A DNA stretch of 22,880 nt from an uncultured Bacteroides sp. (GTDB lineage: Bacteria > Bacteroidota > Bacteroidia > Bacteroidales > Bacteroidaceae). Shown here piece after piece: positions 1-7,310 of this stretch. Each line of letters begins with the position of its first letter. Position 1 is the stretch's first letter. A program made the translations under genes and the position numbers. The notes under the pieces are model-generated. The model worked only from the letters and a program-made list of their open reading frames with translations. It searched no databases and was not told where the DNA came from. The DNA lies in contig UQVZ01000050.1 of the NCBI GenBank assembly GCA_900544675.1, positions 1 to 22,880 on the forward strand, in the 5' to 3' direction.

Positions 1-48
1 ATAATAGAGCATTCTAACTAATTTTTAAGCATTTTTCTTATCCAAAAC

Positions 49-795
49 TCAGGTTTTTAATAATCGGGAAAAATAATCACGATATGAACGAGGCTCTTTA
101 GAATGTTCAGATGAGCCGACAACATACGGAGAAGCAGAAACTTTCTTGACCGTTTTCAAACATTGAAATAAGTGTTTTGAAATTGGTATATCCCGATATG
201 AGTTTCTTGTCTTTGGCGATGAGTGTATCTTCTCTGTGACCTTCAATTCGCAATTGTAAACTCTCCCTACAGTATGCCTTACTGTGATAATTCGTTGTCT
301 AAAATCCACATCTTGCCATTGTAATGCACATACTTCTCCTATTCTCATGCCTGTACAGAGAGCTAATAGTACCCCTATATTCTGTGCTGTCGGTTTTTCA
401 ATCAAATACCGCATCAGTATGCGTTGATGCTTTATTGTCAAGGTAGGCAATCGGGGCACTTCCGTATTTGTAGGATATTCTATTTCCCAATCTTCAAATG
501 GGAAAATTTTATGTTTTCTCCCGTATTTGGCTACTGATTTTAATACGGCTACCATATCCCTTATGGTTTTACGTGCAAGTCCGCAAGAAAGTTTGTGAAT
601 GACAAATTGTTGGACATCATCTTCCGTAATGAATGTCTTTGTGCCAAAATAAGGCAGCAAATGGGTTTGAAGTGTCAGCAAATAAGCACACATGGTAGAG
701 TGCTTTACAATTGGGCGTTTTGTTTCACACCAGCTTTTTGAAATTTCTTGAAATGTTTTCTGCATATACAATTTTGAGAGAATTAATAATGTCAT
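49..795 (-). pseudogene. Tyrosine recombinase lacking its C-terminal catalytic part
   Basis: The 248-residue product has the N-terminal SAM-like core-binding domain (about residues 12-110) and the start of a tyrosine recombinase catalytic domain. The first catalytic Arg is in CTGMRIGEV and the beta-hairpin Lys in SSPKTRNSYRDIPI. It stops at a TGA (49-51) about where the family's H-x-x-R motif should approach, so the H-x-x-R, the second His and the Tyr nucleophile are missing. None of the three frames in the remaining 48 bases restores an HGLRHT-like motif, so a single-base frameshift at the stop does not explain it. It is the last gene of the minus-strand operon whose methyltransferase carries inverted cassettes, so it is the natural candidate for a dedicated invertase, now possibly dead. 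ATG 795 has a GAGAG purine stretch just upstream; ATG 765 is an alternative. Whether this is decay or a join lies beyond the window edge. Confidence 0.75.
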
Positions 796-809
796 AACTC
801 TCTCAAAAT
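771..809. repeat. 11-bp inverted repeat at the recombinase start
   Basis: ATTTTGAGAGA (771-781) and TCTCTCAAAAT (799-809) are perfect reverse complements separated by 17 nt. The loop holds the ATG at 795, and ATG 765 lies just past the hairpin. It could be a hairpin controlling recombinase translation, an attenuator after the HNH gene (which stops at 834), or a recombinase binding site. Confidence 0.6.
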
Positions 810-833
810 ACGTATATTCTGTAATATATCACA

Positions 834-2006
834 TTATTTGTTACCTTTTGAACGGTTATGCGTCTTACACAGCATTTCGCAATTCTCAATAGAAGTAGCA
901 CCGCCTTTGCTCCATGCGGTCACATGGTCGGCATCCATTTCGTTAAGCTTGTAAATCCGTGTCTTGTTAGCATTGTCACCAATGGCACATAGCGGACAGT
1001 TGGATATACCTTTTTCTTTCGCCACCTCGGTTTGGCGAGTATATGCCGCACGTTTCGTTGATTCTTCAAACAAACGGATTTGAAGCAAACTTTTATCTTG
1101 TTCGCCTCCTAATATATACTCATAGATATTGCGTGGGCATTTGATGCTCTCATCAGCTTGTAGAGCAAACACACGTTCCGTCACATGATTAATGCTGTAA
1201 GGGGTCTTATGATAAGTTTCGTAAAGTCGTCCCCATTCCAGACCACACATATCCCGTTCCACCATAGTGAATGTAGTGGAAACCCAATCTATCACGGAAC
1301 GGAAATAGTTTTCCAGTTCGCCTATGGATGTATCGCGGCGATGCAGACTCATATAGGTATCTATAGTCATTCCCTTGCTGGAACATACCCATTTTAGAGC
1401 CTCTGCCAAGTATTCCTGACGTTTGACATCCCCCTTTATGTAATGGCTCCATTTTTGGACTTCTGCATTTTGCGAATTGCTGAACACGCGTTTCGCCGCC
1501 GTAACGAACTCGCCCGAATAAATGGCGTTACGCAATTCCTGTTCGTTAAGTGGTATGCCCACAATGTTGATGGTCTTGAACCATTCCTTTATTTCCTTTT
1601 CTTCGCCCTCACACTCATAAATAAGCAATGAGGACTGCATTATCTTTTCTTGTAATTCGTTGGGCAGACTCGAAAAATACTGTATATTTCCATCCGCATC
1701 CTTTATGGCAAATTTCCCCGTGACGAACCTGCCGAAAGAAGTGATGCGCTGCTGTCCGTCAAGCACCTCATACCGTCCGTCACTTGTACGGTTGAAGTAT
1801 ATCACCCCGATGGGATAACCTTTCAACAGCGATTCGATGACGGCTACGTCACGTTTGCCGTCATTGTAGATGTAATGCCGCTGGTATTCCGGCTGGATGG
1901 TAAGTCGCCCATCAAGCCCGAATAATCCCTTACCTTCCAATTCATTGTATGTAAAACCTTTGCAGACATCTGCAACTGTCCATTCTGTATGTAATGTTGT
2001 CTTCAT
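834..2006 (-). CDS. DUF262-HNH endonuclease (GmrSD-like), putative restriction component
   Basis: This 390-residue protein has an N-terminal DUF262 (ParB/sulfiredoxin-like) domain, with YQR at 41-43 and DGQQR at 83-87, the NTP-binding motif of the family. A C-terminal HNH nuclease is built on CPLC (337-340), DADH (358-361), CEMLC (376-380) and HNRSKGNK (383-390); the paired CxxC/CxxH cysteines and histidines suggest a zinc-stabilised HNH fold. DUF262-HNH proteins include the modification-dependent enzyme GmrSD (family knowledge). It lies downstream of the EcoRI-family methyltransferase on the same strand, separated by 425 bp that hold the inverted C-terminal cassettes. The ATG is preceded by an A/T-only leader with no Shine-Dalgarno site, which is common in Bacteroidetes. 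I infer it is the restriction partner; whether it cuts unmodified or modified DNA cannot be read from the sequence. Confidence 0.85.
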   Translation of the reverse strand: MKTTLHTEWTVADVCKGFTYNELEGKGLFGLDGRLTIQPEYQRHYIYNDGKRDVAVIESLLKGYPIGVIYFNRTSDGRYEVLDGQQRITSFGRFVTGKFAIKDADGNIQYFSSLPNELQEKIMQSSLLIYECEGEEKEIKEWFKTINIVGIPLNEQELRNAIYSGEFVTAAKRVFSNSQNAEVQKWSHYIKGDVKRQEYLAEALKWVCSSKGMTIDTYMSLHRRDTSIGELENYFRSVIDWVSTTFTMVERDMCGLEWGRLYETYHKTPYSINHVTERVFALQADESIKCPRNIYEYILGGEQDKSLLQIRLFEESTKRAAYTRQTEVAKEKGISNCPLCAIGDNANKTRIYKLNEMDADHVTAWSKGGATSIENCEMLCKTHNRSKGNK

Positions 2007-2024
2007 ATATTTTTTTATTTTTAA

Positions 2025-2204
2025 GTTGAAATCTTAGGTCAGACACAAGGTGATTCTGGCAAAGAGCTTGGATTACGTCCGTATCCTCGTGAATTGAAGA
2101 AACTAAATCCCAGTCTGCGAGATGGTCAGCTCTATTATATGGAAAATGGAATACCTCAAAAACCATACGCACGTGTACTAATTAGGAGAATTACTAAGTT
2201 ATGA
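2025..2204 (+). other. Silent methyltransferase C-terminal cassette A (59 codons, no start)
   Basis: An open frame with no start codon (in-frame TAA immediately upstream at 2022-2024) runs from VEILG to RVLIRRITKL and stops at TGA 2202-2204. It has the same layout as the last 65 residues of the minus-strand methyltransferase: an xEILG opening, a divergent middle, then Y-x-R-(V/I)-L-I-R near the end. Its first 13 bases, TTGAAATCTTAGG (2026-2038), are the reverse complement of the matching methyltransferase codons and are in the same frame, so inversion of 2026-2628 would fuse it to the methyltransferase. Its TGA overlaps the ATG of cassette B. I infer an untranslated specificity cassette rather than an independent gene. 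Confidence 0.7.
2026..2038 (+). repeat. Cassette A recombination-like site
   Basis: TTGAAATCTTAGG matches cassette B (2211-2223) directly and the methyltransferase (2616-2628) in inverse orientation, all in the same reading frame. Confidence 0.65.
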
Positions 2205-2437
2205 AGTTCTTTGAAATCTTAGGGATAACAAAGACATGGTTTGGAAGTGCTTCTAAAATTTATCCCGAACAAATCCAAGTTGACCGTCAAGGGAAAAAAT
2301 CCAAAGTAACAAAACTCAATGACGGAGCAGTATTGTTTCACTCCGAAGTTCCTCAGAATGAAACTTATTACATAGTTGATGGGGAGTATTACACTCAAGT
2401 ATATGCAAGAGTTCTTATCAGACATATCAAATTATAA
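2201..2437 (+). other. Silent methyltransferase C-terminal cassette B (78 codons)
   Basis: The frame reads MKFFEILGITKTW at its start and YARVLIRHIKL at its end, the same framing motifs as the methyltransferase C-terminus (FEILGM at its start, YQRILIRKL at its end), while the middle differs completely. Bases 2210-2226 (TTTGAAATCTTAGGGAT) are an exact reverse complement of 2613-2629 inside the methyltransferase. The in-frame ATG at 2201 could allow translation, but no Shine-Dalgarno site or promoter is seen. It ends convergently on the methyltransferase: both frames use the palindrome TTATAA (2432-2437) as Leu-stop. Inversion of 2210-2629 would give the methyltransferase a 75-residue tail in place of the present 65. 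An independent small protein is the alternative. Confidence 0.72.
2210..2226 (+). repeat. Cassette B arm of 17-bp inverted repeat
   Basis: TTTGAAATCTTAGGGAT is identical to the reverse complement of 2613-2629. It encodes the FEILG opening of cassette B. Confidence 0.75.
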
Positions 2438-3589
2438 TTTACGGATGAGAATCCTTTGATAGACTTTTTCTTGAATACCGTTTCTTGTAATTACTCCACT
2501 TGCATTTAAGTCGTAAGTACCTGCTTTTCCGAACTTTTTCAAATAGGCAGTTTTACATTCGTAAGTGGTATAAACACGGGTTTTAAGCGAATATAGATCC
2601 TCATTCTCACACATCCCTAAGATTTCAAATTGCTCCGGACAATACTTGTCCAAAAAGGAGATAGGAACACCCATAACGCCTTCATAATCCGAGGGAATGG
2701 CATCCGTAAAAGGAACTTCAATGGCATCATAATTGTCATAATGGTCATAGGCTACTTTCCCTTTTATCTCTTTGTGCTTGGAAAAACGAAGATTGTCAGC
2801 CATGGTCATTAAAGGGAGCGGTTCGTGACGACGACCGTGCTCGATACTCGTGTACCAGCATACACCTGGAACTCTATTAACAGCTCTACCATCCATTTCA
2901 CGCTGAAACTTATACGTATCTTTATATACAAATCCTTCAGGGACGAAAAAATACATCCCTACATTAAAATTAGTTGCACCGAGCCAAATACGGTTTGACT
3001 TTATCAGAGGAAAAACTTCTTTATAGGTTATGGCATTCATGTTTCCTATTACGGCAAACTTCTTTCCTCCATCCATTATCCACGCCAAGAACTCCCTGAA
3101 AAGAGAAAAAGGTGGATTCGTGATGATAAAATCTGCCTCATCCCGCAACTTTGTAACTTCTTTGCTGCGGAAATCTCCATCGCCATCCAAATATTTCCAT
3201 TCAAGGTCATCTATATTTATGCGTCCATCCCCACTTTTGTCTTTCTCCAAAATGAATATCTTTCCTTTGACAGAAGTCTTGGTCTTATCAAATTGCGGAG
3301 CATCTTGCTCGAACAAAGATGGCTGATATGGTGTCTTGTATTTCTTGCTATCCGGTGCATAGCTTGTAGAAATCAACTTTTTCAATCCAAGTTCATCGAA
3401 CTTAGCAGCGAAATAACGGGTAAAGTTACTCCATTCGGGGTCATCGCAGGGTAATAGAACAGTTTTTCCCCTGAACACGTTTGAGTCATATTCAAGGTAT
3501 GCATTCATTTCCACCTCAATATCGTGGAATTGAGTATAGAATTCATCGTTTTTAGCTGCCTTCGCTTCCTTCAAATTACTATTTGCCAT
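2432..3589 (-). CDS. EcoRI-family adenine-specific DNA methyltransferase with switchable C-terminus
   Basis: This 385-residue protein transfers methyl groups from S-adenosylmethionine to adenine N6. It is recognisable as an EcoRI-methylase-family member by KNDEFYTQ (13-20), CDDPEWSNF (48-56) and the catalytic NPPF (158-161) after DEADFIIT. Residues 321-385 form the tail that begins FEILG and ends YQRILIRKL. That segment has two homologous copies in inverse orientation just downstream, joined by a 17-bp inverted repeat, so the tail is probably exchangeable and likely affects target choice (inference). The gene starts 27 nt after the XRE regulator, and the DUF262-HNH nuclease follows on the same strand, suggesting a regulator-methylase-nuclease operon. 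The TAA stop is shared palindromically with cassette B. Confidence 0.88.
   Translation of the reverse strand: MANSNLKEAKAAKNDEFYTQFHDIEVEMNAYLEYDSNVFRGKTVLLPCDDPEWSNFTRYFAAKFDELGLKKLISTSYAPDSKKYKTPYQPSLFEQDAPQFDKTKTSVKGKIFILEKDKSGDGRINIDDLEWKYLDGDGDFRSKEVTKLRDEADFIITNPPFSLFREFLAWIMDGGKKFAVIGNMNAITYKEVFPLIKSNRIWLGATNFNVGMYFFVPEGFVYKDTYKFQREMDGRAVNRVPGVCWYTSIEHGRRHEPLPLMTMADNLRFSKHKEIKGKVAYDHYDNYDAIEVPFTDAIPSDYEGVMGVPISFLDKYCPEQFEILGMCENEDLYSLKTRVYTTYECKTAYLKKFGKAGTYDLNASGVITRNGIQEKVYQRILIRKL
2613..2629 (-). repeat. Methyltransferase arm of 17-bp inverted repeat
   Basis: On the minus strand this reads TTTGAAATCTTAGGGAT and covers codons 321-325 (FEILG) plus two bases of codon 326 of the methyltransferase. 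It pairs with 2210-2226; recombination here keeps the frame. Confidence 0.75.
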
Positions 3590-3616
3590 CGTTTCTTCTT
3601 TTCGTTGTTTACTAAG

Positions 3617-3817
3617 CTATCTACTAATCTTGTTGGGTATTAACAAGTCTCTGACATCAACATTCAGAATGTCTGCAATTTGATACAAAACAGGAATGGG
3701 AGGTTGCACCTTGTTCGTAGCATATAGATTGACCATATTGAAAGTCTTTCCAAGCCTGTTTGCCAATTCTGTTTGACTAATGCCTTTAGCATCTAATACC
3801 TCTTTTATTCGGTTCAT
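3617..3817 (-). CDS. XRE-family HTH regulator of the R-M operon
   Basis: This is a 66-residue Cro/CI-type DNA-binding protein with an HTH around residues 13-35 (KGISQTELANRLGKTFNMVN) followed by helix PIPVLYQIADILNVDVRDLL, typical of small stand-alone XRE regulators. I start it at ATG 3817; an upstream in-frame ATG at 3853 would add 12 atypical residues. It is the first gene of the minus-strand operon, 27 nt before the methyltransferase, the position of controller (C) proteins in R-M systems. A TACCTTTG box (minus strand, 3843-3850) fits the Bacteroides -7 consensus upstream, but I see no good -33 box at the right distance. Confidence 0.8.
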   Translation of the reverse strand: MNRIKEVLDAKGISQTELANRLGKTFNMVNLYATNKVQPPIPVLYQIADILNVDVRDLLIPNKISR

Positions 3818-4309
3818 ATATGCCGTTTTTGTCTGAATGTGACAAAGGTACAAAATTTTATTTGGTAATGTTGGCTTAGTATTGAAAATTGTATTATTTT
3901 TGTGAGATAAGAGTTATCAATACGTAAAGTAAAGCAGAACACAGCAATTAAGACGGTTGCCAAATCGAGCACCCAAAAAGCAAGATTGCAACAAACAACG
4001 TAACTCACTGAATCACACGTAATAACTTCCCCATTCCTTACTTCGTTGCCAAGTGGCAAAAATGCAAAATATAGCGGATATATGCAGAGTTTCCGTTACG
4101 AATGCATTACCTGTTTTTTAGCTGGTGGGATATTTCGATACCTCCGGCAGACTGCTGCCAGACAGCGGTTTGGAGGACATAAACAGGGATTGTCGGCATG
4201 ACGGCTTAAAATAGTTGACTGACGGATTCTTTTGCACTTGTCCGCAGTGTTTTGCAAACGGATGATTGGCTCTATACAGTGTAACTTTGCAAACAAAATG
4301 GAGCTGATT
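3818..4309. other. Divergent intergenic region at the left edge of the mobilizable element
   Basis: No convincing gene lies in these ~490 bp. They contain a TTGCCA-AG-TGGCAA palindrome (4046-4059), a hairpin-prone stretch (CCTCC 4141-4145 with GGAGG 4172-4176, and GGCAG/CTGCC inside), and two direct copies of TTTGCAAAC (4251-4259 and 4286-4294) just before the first recombinase. The left attachment site is expected here, but I found no matching direct repeat elsewhere in the window. Confidence 0.4.
4281..4290 (+). promoter_or_regulatory. GTAACTTTGC: promoter -7 box and/or IntDOT-type core site
   Basis: GTAACTTTGC contains the Bacteroides -7 motif TANNTTTG (4282-4289) and also fits GTANNTTTGC, the core sequence known for CTnDOT-family attachment sites. 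It lies 19 nt upstream of the chosen recombinase start (4310), giving a very short leader. No well-spaced -33 box is present; TTTG at 4251-4254 is 27 nt away. The dual reading cannot be resolved from sequence alone. Confidence 0.4.
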
Positions 4310-5587
4310 ATGGAAGAATTGAAAGTAACCTTTTACCTCAAGAAAAGCGAGGAGAGAGCCGATGGAAAAGTTCCCGTATTGGGAAGAATCCGCATCGGCA
4401 GGTCGATGGCGCAGTTTTCCGCCAGAGTATATGTTGTTCCGTCCCTTTGGGACGTGAAGTCAGGACGGGCGGCAGGCAAAAGCAAGCAGGCCGCTTTGGT
4501 CAACAGGGAACTTGACAGGATAGCCGTGGACATACGTTCCGCCTGCAAGGAATTGTCGGCGAAAAAAGGAAACGTATCGGCAGAGGAGGTCAAGAATGCA
4601 TTCCAAGGCAACGCTTCAGGACAGGAAACACTCATTTCGTTCAGTGAGGAATGCAACGAGGCTTTCTTCCGGAAAGTCGGGGTGAACCGCGCAATCGGCA
4701 CATACAAACGCTATTGTGTGGCGTTGAACCACCTGAAGGCATTCCTGCGTGAAAAGTATAATGTCCGCGACATCCCGTTCAAAGCCATCACGCCGTCATT
4801 CGTTACTTCTTACGACCTTTATCTCCGTGCAGACCTGAAAATGGGGAAGACCACGGTGGCGAACATCATGGGACGGCTGCACCGCACGGTCAAGTCCGCC
4901 ATTGACAGGGGCTACCTGAAACATGACCCGTTTACGGGGTACACATTTGAATACGCCCCCATTGTACCGAAATTCCTGTCCGAGGAAGAACTGGACAGGC
5001 TGATTGCCACCCCTTTGCCCAAAGCCAACCTTAACCTCGTAAGGGACGTGTTCCTCTTTTCGGCGTTCACCGGTATCTCGTTCAGTGACCTGCGCAACCT
5101 GACGGAAAAGAACCTTGCGCAGGCGGAGGACGGCACTTGGTGGATTCACAGTGCAAGACAGAAGACGGGCACTCCGTTCCATGTTCCGCTGTTGGAACTG
5201 CCTCTGGAACTTGTGGAAAAATACAGGGGCATAGCTGAAAACGGCAGGCTGTTCCCGATGCTGAGTTGCAGCAAAACGAACATCAACCTGAAAAAGATAG
5301 CGGCTGCGTGCGGCATCGGGCGCAGGGTGACCTTCCATCAGGCACGCCACACCTATGCTTCGGTAGTTACTCTTTCCCAGGGAGTTCCGCTTGATACAGT
5401 ACGTGAGCTTATGGGACACCGCGACTGGCGTGCGACCCGAATCTACGCGCACCTCACCTATGACAAGGTTAGCGAGGACATGGGAAAGCTACAAGAACGC
5501 ATCGGCGGCAAGTTCGCACTAGCGGACAGCAAGCCGACTACGGCAACAAGGGAATGTGTGGAACTTCATAATGCTGTGATGCCATGA
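4310..5587 (+). CDS. Tyrosine recombinase 1 (IntDOT-like integrase)
   Basis: The 425-residue protein has an arm-DNA-binding domain (1-95), a SAM-like core-binding domain (about 105-215) and a catalytic domain (about 220-400). Catalytic elements visible are TGISFSDL (254-261), where the usual first Arg is replaced as in IntDOT, Lys285 (RQKTG), H343-x-x-R346 (HQARHTYAS), His370 (MGHRDW) and nucleophile Tyr379 (RIYAH). ATG 4310 is chosen because GGAG lies 7 nt upstream and the predicted -7 box leaves no room for more upstream starts. The stop overlaps the start of the next recombinase (ATGA), so the two are translationally coupled. It probably integrates and excises the mobilizable element. Confidence 0.9.
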   Translation: MEELKVTFYLKKSEERADGKVPVLGRIRIGRSMAQFSARVYVVPSLWDVKSGRAAGKSKQAALVNRELDRIAVDIRSACKELSAKKGNVSAEEVKNAFQGNASGQETLISFSEECNEAFFRKVGVNRAIGTYKRYCVALNHLKAFLREKYNVRDIPFKAITPSFVTSYDLYLRADLKMGKTTVANIMGRLHRTVKSAIDRGYLKHDPFTGYTFEYAPIVPKFLSEEELDRLIATPLPKANLNLVRDVFLFSAFTGISFSDLRNLTEKNLAQAEDGTWWIHSARQKTGTPFHVPLLELPLELVEKYRGIAENGRLFPMLSCSKTNINLKKIAAACGIGRRVTFHQARHTYASVVTLSQGVPLDTVRELMGHRDWRATRIYAHLTYDKVSEDMGKLQERIGGKFALADSKPTTATRECVELHNAVMP

Positions 5588-6882
5588 AAAAGACAACCTA
5601 CAATACTTTCGCCGTGTTGTTCTACATCAACCGTCAGAAAACAAAGAAGAACGGCAAGTGTCCGCTCATGGGCAGGGTATCCATAAACACGGAGGTGGCA
5701 CAGTTTTCCACGAAAATGGAAGTGCCACCCGACCTGTGGGATGCCAAGAAATACCGCCTTAAAGGAAAAAGCCGTGAAGCAAAGGAAACCAACGCCAAGA
5801 TAGATGCGCTGGAGGATGAAATACGCAGCCATTACAGGGAGATACTTGACGAGCAAGGGTACATTACCGCCGAACTTGTCAAGAATGCGGTAAACGGTGT
5901 CGGGCAGCACAAGCGGAACCTCTTGGAGCTATACCGCGAGTACATGGACGACTATGCCAAGCGAGTGGGCGTAAACCGCGCTCCCGGCTCTTTGAAAAAC
6001 CATCAGACATCATACAAGCACTTGCAGCAGTTCGTCAGCAAATGCTACGGATTGGACGACATCCCTTTGAAACGTCTTGACGGCTCTTTCATTGAAAAAT
6101 ACGACAGCTATCTCCGCACTGAAAGGAAATTTGCAACTGTCACCATAGAAAACCATGTCATCATGCTGAAAACATTGGCAAGGACGGCAATGGCACAGGG
6201 CACTATCCAATGCAACCCGTTTGCCTCGTTCTTTCCTGAAAAAGCGCAACGGAAGCACCGCCACCTTACAATGGACGAGCTGCAAAGGATTATGTCAACG
6301 CCGATAGAGGAGGATTTCACCCGTTATGTCCGCGACCTTTTCATCTTCAGCACAATGACGGGAATCGCCTATGCGGACATGTGCAATCTGGAATACGGCA
6401 ACCTGAGTACTGACAGTGACGGGAACCTGTGGATAAAGTTCAAACGGCAGAAAACCAAGAGCGAGTGCGTGATACGTGTCCTCGACATTCCACGCCGGAT
6501 AATGGAGAAATACAAGACAGACGGTGAATACGGCAGGATATTCAATATGCCTTGCCGTTCAGCTCTTACCAACAACTTGCGGAAAATAGCCGGGTTGTGC
6601 GGCATAAACCGTCGGCTCACCTACCATATGGCAAGGCATAATTTCGGCACCCTAATCACTCTTTCACAGGGAGTTCCGCTGGAAACCGTATGCCAGATGA
6701 TGGGGCACAGGAACATGAGTACCACACAAATCTATGCCCGTCTGACCCGTCAGAAAGTGGACGAAGACATGAAGAAACTGACACAGCGCATAGGCAACAA
6801 ATTCCGTATGCCTGAATGGAACAAGGATAAGGAAAACATCAAAAACATACATTATGGACAGGGGAATCATTACAATCAGTGA
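5584..6882 (+). CDS. Tyrosine recombinase 2 (IntDOT-like integrase)
   Basis: This 432-residue paralogue of the preceding gene has the same three-domain plan. Catalytic elements are TGIAYADM (259-266, first Arg absent), Lys290 (KRQKT), H348-x-x-R351 (HMARHNFG), His375 (MGHRNM) and Tyr384 (QIYARL). It overlaps the previous gene by 4 bp and the next by 29 bp, so three genes appear to form one transcript. Tandem recombinases with complete catalytic sets suggest that both act in integration/excision, perhaps on different sites, but the division of labour is not visible. Confidence 0.9.
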   Translation: MKKTTYNTFAVLFYINRQKTKKNGKCPLMGRVSINTEVAQFSTKMEVPPDLWDAKKYRLKGKSREAKETNAKIDALEDEIRSHYREILDEQGYITAELVKNAVNGVGQHKRNLLELYREYMDDYAKRVGVNRAPGSLKNHQTSYKHLQQFVSKCYGLDDIPLKRLDGSFIEKYDSYLRTERKFATVTIENHVIMLKTLARTAMAQGTIQCNPFASFFPEKAQRKHRHLTMDELQRIMSTPIEEDFTRYVRDLFIFSTMTGIAYADMCNLEYGNLSTDSDGNLWIKFKRQKTKSECVIRVLDIPRRIMEKYKTDGEYGRIFNMPCRSALTNNLRKIAGLCGINRRLTYHMARHNFGTLITLSQGVPLETVCQMMGHRNMSTTQIYARLTRQKVDEDMKKLTQRIGNKFRMPEWNKDKENIKNIHYGQGNHYNQ

Positions 6883-7228
6883 GAATGGGACAGTCACTAT
6901 TCCGACCGCCCCAGTATGGATGACGCAGCAGGAGATGTCCGATGCGTTCAACGTGTTCGGCTGTTACATACGCAAGGCTATTGCTGCCATATACAAGAAC
7001 AATGAATTGGCGGAAGAGGAAACGGTGCGGCACGTCAGGCAGTACGACAGGATTAGCTATGATGTTTACAGCCTTGAAATGGTCATAGCCGTGGCGTTCA
7101 GGTTGCGTAGCCGAGAGGCAATGGCTTTTCGAAAGTTCATCATGGAAAGGCTATGCACAGCAAGCCGTGGAAAGTCAGTCCATTTGCTCTTTTCGCTGTC
7201 CGTAGCCAATCCACGGTGTATGTGTTAG
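6854..7228 (+). CDS. RhuM-like DNA-binding protein
   Basis: The 124-residue product begins MDRGIITISENGTVTIPTAP, then WMTQQEMSDAFNVFGCYIRKAI, a winged-HTH-like segment reminiscent of the RhuM family, followed by YDVYSLEMVIAVAFRLRSREAMAFRKF. The ATG lies inside the end of the second recombinase gene (29-bp overlap), implying coupled translation and a role tied to recombination or its regulation. A strong hairpin terminator follows at 7255-7298. The last ~20 residues look atypical for the family, so a small 3' change is possible. Confidence 0.65.
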   Translation: MDRGIITISENGTVTIPTAPVWMTQQEMSDAFNVFGCYIRKAIAAIYKNNELAEEETVRHVRQYDRISYDVYSLEMVIAVAFRLRSREAMAFRKFIMERLCTASRGKSVHLLFSLSVANPRCMC

Positions 7229-7254
7229 CGGTCAGGATATGACATTACGCAAGG

Positions 7255-7298
7255 AAAGCCGATGGCGGCAAGTTTGCCCATCGGCTTTCTTTGTTTTT
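7255..7298. terminator. Bidirectional rho-independent terminator
   Basis: AAAGCCGATGG (7255-7265) and CCATCGGCTTT (7278-7288) form a perfect 11-bp stem with a 12-nt loop, followed by a T-rich run on the plus strand and preceded by A-rich sequence. It separates the plus-strand recombinase operon from the convergent minus-strand HTH genes. Confidence 0.8.
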
Positions 7299-7310
7299 GC
7301 ACGTTCAGTT

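Noticed and set aside
4796..5452. Long minus-strand frame (218 codons) inside recombinase 1
   Set aside because: It is an antisense shadow of a clearly conserved recombinase and has no domain or motif of its own.
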